A stretch of 30,490 nucleotides of DNA from IMG/VR virus record IMGVR_UViG_3300044568_004623, positions 1 to 30,490 of that record; one strand, given 5' to 3'. A model generated the notes under the pieces. That model was not told the DNA's origin and ran no database searches. It saw nothing but the letters and a program-made list of their open reading frames with translations. Source of the DNA: a virus. A program made the position numbers and the translations under genes. Positions 13,604 to 22,108 of the stretch are shown here, in pieces (the stretch's first letter is position 1; each line of letters starts with the position of its first letter).

Positions 13604-14402
13604 TAGAATTTAGCCTTGATAAAAAAGAATACGAGATCGGTGATGTAACTATCGAGCAGTACTACAAAATTGTAGACTTGCTCATTCTTACTGAGTCAGT
13701 ACAAGCTCAATATGAAATCATCAATTTGCTTTCAGATGCACCCATCGAAGATTTAAGGAAACTGGGTATGGGAGAATTTACACTCTTATGGAATGAAGTG
13801 CAACGCGGACCCTTGGGTCTAGAAGACAACCCACCCCTGATAAAATCTTTCTACATCGAGAATCAGTGCTATGCTTTTCTAGACTTGAACAAGTTAACAA
13901 TCGGAGAGCTTGCAGATATGGATGTTCTACGACAAGATCCACAGCGAGATAAGAAGCTACACACGATGATGGCTATTATGTACAGACCTGCAGTAGAAAT
14001 CTCTAAAGCATGGTTCAAGATCGAAGAGTATGATTCGGACACACTGGAACTCAGAGCAGAACTCTTCAAGACAATGCCCATCAAAAATGTAATGGGAGCT
14101 ATCAACTTTTTTTTTCATTTCATAAAAGCCTCTTACGAAAGTATTCTGGACTCTTTGGCCTCGACGACGGAGAATCAGGAGGAGAAGCAGAGACTAATGG
14201 AGGCGAAGTTCGTCATGTTAAGTCTGCTAGATTCTGGACAGGGATCTTCTACTTTCTTTGCGGAGAAAACATTCTCGAAATGGAAAGAGTTACACGTATC
14301 CCTGTTACAACAGCTTTCAACTTTCTCGCCCACAAAAAGACAGAAGCTCGTAAAGCTGCCTTGGAAGCAGAAAAACTCAAGAAAAAACACAATCTAATAT
14401 AA
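13600..14402 (+). CDS. Tail assembly chaperone-like protein with probable -1 frameshift
   Basis: The 0 frame from ATG 13600 is open for 265 codons (stop 14395-14397). After codon 172, at a run of nine T (14107-14115), codon use changes: the 0 frame then has TCG-ACG-ACG-GAG and similar G-ending codons unlike the neighbours. The -1 frame from 14115 is open to TAA 14400-14402. It reads naturally (FWTGIFYFLCGENILEMERV, then TRIPVTTAFNFLAHKK and a Lys/Ala/Glu-rich helix), and its stop overlaps the next ATG as TAATG. The fusion would have 267 residues. Position between gp10-like and tail-tip genes upstream of the tape measure matches gpG/gpGT chaperones, which use such shifts. A one-base assembly error is the alternative. 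Confidence 0.7.
14107..14115 (+). promoter_or_regulatory. T9 slippery run in the tail chaperone gene
   Basis: In the 0 frame the codons are AAC TTT TTT TTT CAT. A one-base backward slip leaves all codon-anticodon pairs intact and moves the ribosome to the frame TCA TTT CAT AAA AGC. A run of nine T could also cause transcriptional slippage. I saw no strong downstream pseudoknot by eye. Confidence 0.6.
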
Positions 14403-15847
14403 TGGCAATCACTTCAGTAGCATACAAACCCTTATGGCTTTGCACTGGTTACAATCCCATTGTCTGGTCTGTACTCTCAAACAATGTAGCTCAAGTCGAT
14501 TTCTCGTACGTATTTGACGTATACATCAATGGAGTTAACACAGTACGAATCAGACAAAGACCTAATCCCACGAATTACGGGATGATAGATGTTTCTGCGA
14601 TTGTAGAACCCTATTTAAACACGTCTAACTTTACACAGGGCTTAACAGAGACAGGACCTAATGACTGGTTTTGGAATAATGCAGATGCATCTGCGCATGT
14701 ATACATTAAAGTCGGAGAGCAGTGGGGACCAGATGGAACAATCTACAATGGACTTGCAAACACAGTAGGTGCTCCTGCTTATGCAGTATACTCTAGCTAT
14801 TCTGGTCTAGATGTTCCAGTTCATGCAATTGCTGGATCTCTTGACGATCACACAAATCTTTGGGCAATGCAAAACACAAGTGGCGGTGGAATCTGGGCTT
14901 CTAATCCTTTTCAAGAAGATAGAAATTATGATCATGGGCTTGATCTTGCATATCCACTTTCATGGGATACTCTAGAGCGTGATATGTTCGAATTCGACAA
15001 AGGCATTATTACGTGGATCAACTGGTCACCTTGGGCAGCACAGCAAAATAGACCTATTTACGGATTCCGTTACAGAGTTTACAATGCTCTGGGAACTCTG
15101 GTTTCTACTACTGATGTACCTGTTATTGTTGCAGATGGAAGTGGACCCAGAACTACTTGCTCAACTTCTATTGCGGCACAAATCGATAATGAGTATGATT
15201 TGATTCATGTAGTTTGCGGACCAGATGAAATTAGAGATCTTACAGTGAATCCAACGCTGGCTCCAGGCTGGAGCTACAGCATACAGGGTTATGAAGTAGG
15301 TACTCTGGGTACTTGTACATTCGGAGAGCCAGTCACAGTAGAAGTTACGATTAATGTAAAAGAATATTGCGAATACTTGTACCCAAGAGCTCGACTTAAC
15401 TGGTTGAATTCTTACGGAGGGCGAGATGGATTCAATTTTACTGCAGAAGCAGAAGAAAATATTTCATCTACTCAATCTTCTTACGCACAAGAGCAACTCA
15501 ATTGGAGCGGTTCTGTTCCCGTGACTCAATTGAATTCTACTTATCCACCTACGGCTACTCTTGCAATCAAGGGTGGTAATAAGGTGTATAACAAAAACAT
15601 CACAACCACTTGGAAGCTTACCACAGACTGGTTAACTCAAGACCAAATAACCTTATTAAAGGATTGCGCAAAGTCATCTCAGGTCCTTATGTACATCAAG
15701 GGTGATAGCACAATCTACGATTATTTCCCTTATGCATGCACTATCAAAAATGCAAGTTACTCAGTAAAGCTGATTAAAGCTTACAAGATGTACAATGTAA
15801 CTTTTGAAGTAGAACTTGCACAACCACAGAAAATGCAGAATAACTAA
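14402..15847 (+). CDS. Tail structural protein (distal tail/baseplate-like)
   Basis: This encodes 481 residues from ATG 14402, overlapping the TAA of the shifted frame of the preceding gene. It is beta-rich with many Trp, Tyr, Asn and Thr residues, no signal peptide and few Lys. The opening AITSVAYKPLWLCTGYNPIVW and the repeated short beta units suggest a tail-tip protein. The C-terminal ~110 residues (TTWKLTTDWLTQDQITLLKD...) resemble a second tail domain. From memory, Bacteroidota phages and prophages carry a similar pair of large proteins at this place. It lies before the 1241-residue tail-tip protein and upstream of the tape measure. In lambda-like order these genes follow the tape measure, so the order here is rearranged. 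Confidence 0.6.
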   Translation: MAITSVAYKPLWLCTGYNPIVWSVLSNNVAQVDFSYVFDVYINGVNTVRIRQRPNPTNYGMIDVSAIVEPYLNTSNFTQGLTETGPNDWFWNNADASAHVYIKVGEQWGPDGTIYNGLANTVGAPAYAVYSSYSGLDVPVHAIAGSLDDHTNLWAMQNTSGGGIWASNPFQEDRNYDHGLDLAYPLSWDTLERDMFEFDKGIITWINWSPWAAQQNRPIYGFRYRVYNALGTLVSTTDVPVIVADGSGPRTTCSTSIAAQIDNEYDLIHVVCGPDEIRDLTVNPTLAPGWSYSIQGYEVGTLGTCTFGEPVTVEVTINVKEYCEYLYPRARLNWLNSYGGRDGFNFTAEAEENISSTQSSYAQEQLNWSGSVPVTQLNSTYPPTATLAIKGGNKVYNKNITTTWKLTTDWLTQDQITLLKDCAKSSQVLMYIKGDSTIYDYFPYACTIKNASYSVKLIKAYKMYNVTFEVELAQPQKMQNN

Positions 15848-15849
15848 TT

Positions 15850-18800
15850 ATGCCCGGTGTCCAACTCTATGTAAAATATCCAGATACTACAAACTGGATT
15901 GTGCTTGATCAGTTTCAGTCAGAACCAATCAAGCTGAACTTCTCGGTTTCGAATATTATCGATCCCTTGCAAGTAAGTTCTATTTTCTCTAGAACATTCC
16001 GAGTTCCACACACAACTATCAACGGACCTTTCTTCCGAGCAGTCTTTAATGTGAATTCTGTTTCTTTCGATGCAAGCAGAAAAGCAGATGCATATATTAA
16101 TGACAATGGAGCTCTTTTCTCAGTAGGTAATATCAGACTTGATTCTATCTACAGAAACGAAAAAAGCGGAGATATCCAGTATGAAATTATTTTCTATGGA
16201 GAGACTTCAGACTTTGGCTCGAAGATTGGTGGTGGATTCTTAAGTGAAGTTAACTTAAGCGCATACAATCACACTCTGAACTACCTGAATATTACAAACT
16301 CATGGAGCAATGGATTATTCGGCGGTGATATTGTCTATCCCTTGTGTGAATGGGGATATGACTATGAAAATGGTGTACCTGTACAGACTACTCTTGCATT
16401 CGGTGGTGCAAATGGATTTGTAGGCCCATCACCCCCAGCACTTGCACAAAATCAATTCAAACCTGTAATTAGAGCCAAAGCACTCTGGGATGCTATCTTT
16501 GAGGAAACTGGTTATACATACGATTCTACCTTCTTGAACTCTACAGAGTTTACAAATCTATATGTAATTACAGAGAGCACTGCAAGAGCAACACTGAACG
16601 TAGACAATACTTTCTCTGCGACTAATGGTACACAAGATATCACTACTGGCACTTGCGGATATCCAGTTCAGGCTGATACTGAAATTTCAGATCCAAATAA
16701 CAACTGGAATCCAGTCACTGGAATCTATGTAGCTCGTGCCACAGGTGCTCATACTTTTACTTTTAATGGAACACAGTGGGCTTTACCGCCACCTGGACCC
16801 GGTTCTTATACTTTTACATGGACTCTATCCATTGTAGATGCAGATACTCTCGTTACATTGGCAACTACAAGTCCAACGAGTGCAGGCTCTGGCTATAATG
16901 CTCCGATTTCTCGCACATTCAATGTCTCTCTTACAAGTGGACAAAGAGTAGCATTTAAGTATTGTGTATCTGCAGTAACTGTAGGTATCATTACTTCTTT
17001 TCTTACTCGTCTCTTAAATGTGACTCTTCGTTGTACAGTAGCTCCCGAAGAAGTTACTATGACTTCTCTGATGCCGAACAACATCAAGAAGATTGACTTT
17101 ATGAGATCTATTATCAACCAGTTCAAACTTGTATTTGTACCTGATAGAGATATTGCTCGAAAATTTGAAATCACTCCTTGGAAAGACTGGATCTTGCAGG
17201 GCACAAACAAAGACTGGACAGCAAAACTAGATGAATCGAAAGACATGAAAATTAAGCCCTTGTTCTACGGACAAGAGCGCTTTCAGATCTATAGATATCT
17301 AGAAGATGCAGACTTTGTAAACTTAAACTACGGACTTGTCACAAAGCAGACTTATGGCCAGCTGAATCAAGAATCTGAAAACGAACTTATCACAGGAACA
17401 AAAGAAACGGTGCTACAATTTGCACCTACTCCCTTGTTACCGATTGGAAATGCAAATCCAAATGCAGATCCCGCAACAGATCCTTATGAGTATTATGCTT
17501 CTGAGTTCTTGATTCCGCATCTGGCAAAAGATACAAATACTGAAAGATCACCTATTCAGCCAAAATTGAGATTAGTCTATTACAACGGAATGATCTTGGT
17601 TCCAGATGCAACTCAAAACTGGAAACTTTTAAATGATGCAAATGCTGGAGTAACTCAGACACGTTATCCTCTGGTTTCTCAATATTCTGCATGGCCTCCA
17701 AACTCTTCTACCTTTGATCTAAGTTGGGAAAATGAAGCTCCGCTCTGGAACACAGAGCAAACAAGCAATCCAGCAGCTCGTACTCCTTATGATACATTTA
17801 ATGTGTACTGGAAGACTTGGTATGATACTACTTTTGATCCCTATTCTCGAATAGTAGAAGCAAATTTTGTTCTTGAATATAATGACATTTACGACATCAA
17901 GTTCAATGACTATGTTTTTGTAATTGATGCATGGTATGTAGTGAATAGGATTGTAGACTTTATTGCAGGACAAATAACAAACTGCAAAGTCGAGTTGATT
18001 AAAGTCGGTAACTCTATTGGCTTAACTATTCCGCCTAGCGTAGAACTCTTTACTCCAGTTGTTCTGTGTTTAGGTGATACTGAGTGTGAAGCATTTTGCT
18101 GCAACGGAGAATATGGCTATCAAACTTACTATGTAGATGGTACAGATCTTTTAGATTCAAATTTCATTTACTCAGACATCTACGGTAGCATTCCAGTTTC
18201 AGAAGGAATCTATTCAGACGGCACAACTACAGTCGGCACTGCAGCAGGCGGAGTAATTGCAACAGTGTATGATACTTCAGGTTGTGATTGCGAACCAGCA
18301 GCAGTTTATAGTTTCGAAGTTTGTTATGCAACCGAAGATGAGGGACTCTGTGTAGCATGTTGTTGCACTGGAGATTCAATAACAGTGTACGGAACAGATC
18401 CTACTCTGGTCAATAATACATATTTGTACACAGATGCGGGTCTTACTTCGCCAGCGCCAAATGGAAACTATTACGATAGTTCTGTTTCTGCAAGTCCATT
18501 CACTGCACAAGTCGGTGGCGGAGAGGGACAAGTTCAAGCAATTGGAGTTTGTACTTCATGTGAGTGCAATCTACCAGAGCTTTATGAATTAGAAGCAGAA
18601 TTTATTAGTTCAGAATTTTCTCCTGCAGAAGCTTGTACTGAAACAGGTGCTGAAACCCTTGTTTGGGGTGATGCTTCAACCTGGGCTACAAGCACAAATG
18701 TTTATGCAGATGCATTTGGAATTGCAGCTGCAGCAGAAGGAAACTATTATGTTCTAGCAGATGATTCAGTTTATGTAGTAAACTCTAGCGGAGTAATTAC

Positions 18801-19575
18801 TTCAGTTTACAACTGTAGTGCACCACCTTTAGATCCAGACGCAGAAGCATTCTTACTAGCTGCTGGAATTACAGATCCTACCGAAACTGCAGCGGTAAAT
18901 ACTCTAGTATTAGATTTAAAAGCTGCAAGTCTCTGGACTCTATTTGATGCATTCTATCCTTTTGTTGGAGGTACTGCTAGTACTTGTAAATGGAATCTTA
19001 AAGATCCACAAAATACAGATGCATCATTTAGAATTACATGGTACGGTGGAATGACTTTCTCATCAACAGGAATACTAGGTAACAGTAGTAATTCAGGTGG
19101 AAATTCTAATCTTAATCCTACTACAGAATCATACACTCAGATTTGTATGGGAGTCTATATTAATGATGGATTTGGGCCGGTTCCAAATGGTGACTATGAT
19201 ATGGGAGCTTACGATGGTGCACGAGATTGGATGATTTCGCTAGGATTCCAGAACAAAACAACTAAATATGCAAATTTTGGTAGTGGTTATGTTACTACAG
19301 GCACAGGCACTTATGCAAAAGCCCTCTTCTTAGGCCAAGATAATGGTTCAAATATACAAATGTACCAAGGCACAACTCAATTAGCGTCACAAGCCCATAT
19401 TCAGTCTGCACAAACACGGTCTCTAGGAATCGGTTGTAGTTGGAGAAATTTAGTTTCTGAATCAACAGGAAGAGGATATGGCACTGCATTCTTTGGTGGT
19501 ACATATTTAACTGGCGGCCAGATAACAAATTTAAACACTGCTATCGTAAACTTTAACAATACATTAGGAAGATGA
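15850..19575 (+). CDS. Large tail-tip protein with Cys-rich repeats and C-terminal lectin-like domain
   Basis: This encodes 1241 residues in four parts. Residues 1-~400 are beta-rich and begin MPGVQLYVKYPDTTNW, with FSVSNIIDPLQVSSIFSRTF, resembling a distal-tail or hub domain. Residues ~400-735 include the hub-like MRSIINQFKLVFVPDRDIA segment. Residues ~740-990 hold three diverged repeats of about 80 residues: Cys cluster (EAFCCNG, VACCCTG, EACTETG), then Tyr-Val/Asp, a YYSDG-like turn, and Cys pairs such as CDCEP and CECNL. Residues ~995-1241 begin AFLLAAGITDPTETAAV and include FYPFVGGTAS and CKWNLKDPQN, a domain I know from many Bacteroidota phage tail proteins and regard as a jelly-roll glycan-binding head. 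Host recognition is inferred. The stop overlaps the next start (ATGA). Confidence 0.7.
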   Translation: MPGVQLYVKYPDTTNWIVLDQFQSEPIKLNFSVSNIIDPLQVSSIFSRTFRVPHTTINGPFFRAVFNVNSVSFDASRKADAYINDNGALFSVGNIRLDSIYRNEKSGDIQYEIIFYGETSDFGSKIGGGFLSEVNLSAYNHTLNYLNITNSWSNGLFGGDIVYPLCEWGYDYENGVPVQTTLAFGGANGFVGPSPPALAQNQFKPVIRAKALWDAIFEETGYTYDSTFLNSTEFTNLYVITESTARATLNVDNTFSATNGTQDITTGTCGYPVQADTEISDPNNNWNPVTGIYVARATGAHTFTFNGTQWALPPPGPGSYTFTWTLSIVDADTLVTLATTSPTSAGSGYNAPISRTFNVSLTSGQRVAFKYCVSAVTVGIITSFLTRLLNVTLRCTVAPEEVTMTSLMPNNIKKIDFMRSIINQFKLVFVPDRDIARKFEITPWKDWILQGTNKDWTAKLDESKDMKIKPLFYGQERFQIYRYLEDADFVNLNYGLVTKQTYGQLNQESENELITGTKETVLQFAPTPLLPIGNANPNADPATDPYEYYASEFLIPHLAKDTNTERSPIQPKLRLVYYNGMILVPDATQNWKLLNDANAGVTQTRYPLVSQYSAWPPNSSTFDLSWENEAPLWNTEQTSNPAARTPYDTFNVYWKTWYDTTFDPYSRIVEANFVLEYNDIYDIKFNDYVFVIDAWYVVNRIVDFIAGQITNCKVELIKVGNSIGLTIPPSVELFTPVVLCLGDTECEAFCCNGEYGYQTYYVDGTDLLDSNFIYSDIYGSIPVSEGIYSDGTTTVGTAAGGVIATVYDTSGCDCEPAAVYSFEVCYATEDEGLCVACCCTGDSITVYGTDPTLVNNTYLYTDAGLTSPAPNGNYYDSSVSASPFTAQVGGGEGQVQAIGVCTSCECNLPELYELEAEFISSEFSPAEACTETGAETLVWGDASTWATSTNVYADAFGIAAAAEGNYYVLADDSVYVVNSSGVITSVYNCSAPPLDPDAEAFLLAAGITDPTETAAVNTLVLDLKAASLWTLFDAFYPFVGGTASTCKWNLKDPQNTDASFRITWYGGMTFSSTGILGNSSNSGGNSNLNPTTESYTQICMGVYINDGFGPVPNGDYDMGAYDGARDWMISLGFQNKTTKYANFGSGYVTTGTGTYAKALFLGQDNGSNIQMYQGTTQLASQAHIQSAQTRSLGIGCSWRNLVSESTGRGYGTAFFGGTYLTGGQITNLNTAIVNFNNTLGR

Positions 19576-19799
19576 TACAAGTAGGACTATTAACAATTGA
19601 ACAAAAAGATTCTCTGGTTGGACAATTCTGGGAAACTGAGGTGTACTTTAACCCAGTTCAAGATCTAAATAATAACTGGGTTCTTTCGACAGAAGAAATG
19701 CAGGGTAATACAAATCCAAATTTTACATGGGTTTCTGAATTGCCCTTAATACCTTTCGAGAAAAAGCCTGTTGAACCAAATCCTGTTTCAAATGAGTAA
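19572..19799 (+). CDS. Small hypothetical tail-associated protein, 75 aa
   Basis: ATG 19572 overlaps the preceding stop as ATGA, so translation is coupled to the tail-tip gene. The product has a helical start (LTIEQKDSLVGQFWETEVYF) and Asn/Trp-rich NNNWVLSTEEMQGNTNPNF. It ends with a Pro-rich tail, PFEKKPVEPNPVSNE. No membrane segment is present, so it is not an obvious holin. Similar small proteins after tail fibre genes often act as fibre chaperones or tail cap pieces, but this is only a guess from context. Confidence 0.65.
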   Translation: MIQVGLLTIEQKDSLVGQFWETEVYFNPVQDLNNNWVLSTEEMQGNTNPNFTWVSELPLIPFEKKPVEPNPVSNE

Positions 19800-19806
19800 A
19801 AACAGA

Positions 19807-19819
19807 TATCTAAATAAAA
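19807..19819 (+). promoter_or_regulatory. Putative late promoter element TATCTAAATAAAA
   Basis: This is a copy of the recurrent element in the 29-nt gap before the tape measure start at 19829. It is followed by GAGCG. The downstream AAAAGAGC is shared with the copy at 27888, which extends the similarity beyond a simple A/T tract. Confidence 0.5.
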
Positions 19820-19828
19820 GAGCGATAA

Positions 19829-22108
19829 ATGGCAGATAGAACCATAGGTTTTACCCTCAAAGTCAACGGCGTCCAGCAAGCAATCACTTCGATTGATCAG
19901 CTGGACCAAGCAGTAGTTGATCTCGAAACTTCGCTGAAACAAGCCGAGTTTGGATCAGCTCAATTCAAAGAGCTACAAAAGCAGTTGATTGCAGCAAAGT
20001 CTGCAAAAGAAGATCTCGATAAATCACTCGAGGGTAGAGGCGCGGAAAAACGTCTGCAAGGTATTATCGGTCTTGCAGAAGGTGTAGGCGGTGCTTTTGC
20101 ACTTGCATCACAAACAGCAACACTCTTTGGTAAAGAATCAGAGCAGCTTGCAAAAGCAGAAGCAAAAGCTCAACAAGCTATTTCAGTAGTTCTAGGTATT
20201 AGAGCTATTAAAGAGGGCTTGCTAAACTCTGCACTAGAAAGAAAAATCATTCTAGAAAAAGCATCAGCTGCTGGTACTGTAATCTTAAACGCAGTCAATA
20301 AAGCTTTTAATCTTACTCTTAGTCTGAATCCTATTGGACTTATTGTAACAGCAGCAGGTCTACTTATAGTTGCATTCTTGAATCTTATTGGTCCGATCAA
20401 GAAATTGATGGCTCAATTTGACTTCTTGAACAAAGCTGCAGATGCAGTTCTAGGTACTCTAAGAGATATTGGATCTTTTTTAACTGGTGGATTGATCTCA
20501 GATTCAGCAACTGCTAAAATCGAAGAAAATGCTACAAAAGCAGTCGAAGCCCTAGATGATATTGCATCAGCTGGTAACAAAGTAATTGATGCAGAGAAGC
20601 GTAGATTAAGTTTCTTAGAAGCAAGTGGTGCTACAGAAGAAGCAATCTATGAGCAGAAGCAAAAAATTACTAAAGCTGAACTTAAACTGAAAACAGATGC
20701 AGCAAATGCACTAATCAGACTGCAACAAAAGACTGGAGAATTAGATGAAGAGCAGCTAAAGAAACTGCAAGAACTACAAAAAGCAATTGCAGACTTAAAT
20801 CAGCAAGCTATCAACGAAGAAACTGCTTTCGAAAAGAAGAAAGCTGACGATAAAAAGAAGGCAGCAGAAGAAGCCAAAGCCAAAGCAAAAGAAGCTGCAG
20901 ATAAAGCTGCTGAAGCTCTAAAGAAGCGTAGAGAAGATGCACTGGCTCTTGAAAAAGATGCTCTGAAAACATCTAAAGACTTACAAAATCAATTCTATTT
21001 AGAATCTCTAAAGGACGAAGAGTTTAAAGCACAAGAAACTCTCAGAATTCAACAAGAAGCTGCACAAAAAGAGCTTCAGTTACAGATTGATACTCTTGCA
21101 AAGAAAAAGGCTCTTACAAAAGAAGAAACTGCAGCACTTACTGCACTTCGTCAAGAGCAAACTAATTTAACAGCAGTACAGGGTCAACAAACTCAAGCAC
21201 TTCTAGATACACAAGCTGAAACTCGTAAGCAAAAGCAGAAAGAATTTGATGCCGAGTTAAAAGGCTTACAACAAGCAGCAACTCTAGGAGCAATTGAAGA
21301 TGAGCGAGAACGTGGCCGTAAGACAATTGAAGTCGATCTACAAAATCAGATAGATGCAATCAATCAAAGAGAGCTAACTGAAACTCAGAAAGCCGAACTG
21401 ATAAAAGCTATTACCACAAAGAGCAATCAAGATCTACTTGAACTAAATAAGCAATATGCTGAAGAAGATAAACAGATCGACATGGCAAAGCTTGAATCCA
21501 AGTATGCAAATGCACAAGTGCAGATCGATCTTGTAGCACAAGTAGGATCTTTCTTATCACAAATAGCTGGTGAAAACAAAAGACTTGCAATCGCAGGTAT
21601 TGTAATAGAAAAAGCTGCAAGTATCGCAAATATTGTAGCAAATACTGGAATTGCAAATGCAAAAGCAGTAGCTGCTACACCTCTTACTGCAGGTCAACCT
21701 TTTGTAGGAGTAAATACAGTTTCTGCTGGACTTTCAATTGCACTTGCAATTGCAGGAGCTGCAAAATCTATAAAAGAAATCAATGCAGCTGGTAGTGAAG
21801 CCGGTGGAGGCGGTGGAAACAAGCCTACTCCGTCTAAGTTTGCATCAGGTGGTATGGTATATGGTCCAGGAAGCGGCTCCTCTGACAGCATACCCGCATT
21901 GCTTTCTAATGGTGAATCTGTAATCAATGCGCAATCAACACAAATGTTTGGTGGTGTACTTTCTGCAATTAACCAAGCAGGTGGTGGAGCACCAATCACA
22001 AATGGTGGTGACAGTATTGCACCAATCGTAAAAACTTATGTAGTTGCTTCTGAGATGAGCTCTCAACAAGAAGCAGACTTCAGAATCAATCAAATAGCAA
22101 GACTCTAA
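19829..22108 (+). CDS. Tail tape measure protein
   Basis: This 759-residue protein sets tail length and is ejected during infection. The N-terminal ~80 residues hold a helical region with a Gln/Lys-rich coiled coil. Residues ~148-190 are strongly hydrophobic (GTVILNAVN..., then NPIGLIVTAAGLLIVAFLNL), the usual membrane-active segment. Residues ~235-555 form a very long Ala/Lys/Glu/Gln coiled coil. Residues ~570-660 are Ala/Ile-rich. The C-terminus has a Gly-rich FASGGMVYGPGSGSSDSIP with SIPALLSNGESVINA, a motif found at the end of many tape measures. At about 0.15 nm per residue the tail would be roughly 110 nm long, an estimate from the general rule only. The stop overlaps the protease start (TAATG). 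Confidence 0.92.
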   Translation: MADRTIGFTLKVNGVQQAITSIDQLDQAVVDLETSLKQAEFGSAQFKELQKQLIAAKSAKEDLDKSLEGRGAEKRLQGIIGLAEGVGGAFALASQTATLFGKESEQLAKAEAKAQQAISVVLGIRAIKEGLLNSALERKIILEKASAAGTVILNAVNKAFNLTLSLNPIGLIVTAAGLLIVAFLNLIGPIKKLMAQFDFLNKAADAVLGTLRDIGSFLTGGLISDSATAKIEENATKAVEALDDIASAGNKVIDAEKRRLSFLEASGATEEAIYEQKQKITKAELKLKTDAANALIRLQQKTGELDEEQLKKLQELQKAIADLNQQAINEETAFEKKKADDKKKAAEEAKAKAKEAADKAAEALKKRREDALALEKDALKTSKDLQNQFYLESLKDEEFKAQETLRIQQEAAQKELQLQIDTLAKKKALTKEETAALTALRQEQTNLTAVQGQQTQALLDTQAETRKQKQKEFDAELKGLQQAATLGAIEDERERGRKTIEVDLQNQIDAINQRELTETQKAELIKAITTKSNQDLLELNKQYAEEDKQIDMAKLESKYANAQVQIDLVAQVGSFLSQIAGENKRLAIAGIVIEKAASIANIVANTGIANAKAVAATPLTAGQPFVGVNTVSAGLSIALAIAGAAKSIKEINAAGSEAGGGGGNKPTPSKFASGGMVYGPGSGSSDSIPALLSNGESVINAQSTQMFGGVLSAINQAGGGAPITNGGDSIAPIVKTYVVASEMSSQQEADFRINQIARL

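Noticed and set aside
14116-14397. 0-frame C-terminus of the tail chaperone as the main product
   Set aside because: It is possible but less likely: codons after the T9 run are G-ending and unlike the gene's first half, and the -1 frame has better codon use and the usual TAATG junction. Kept as the unshifted form.
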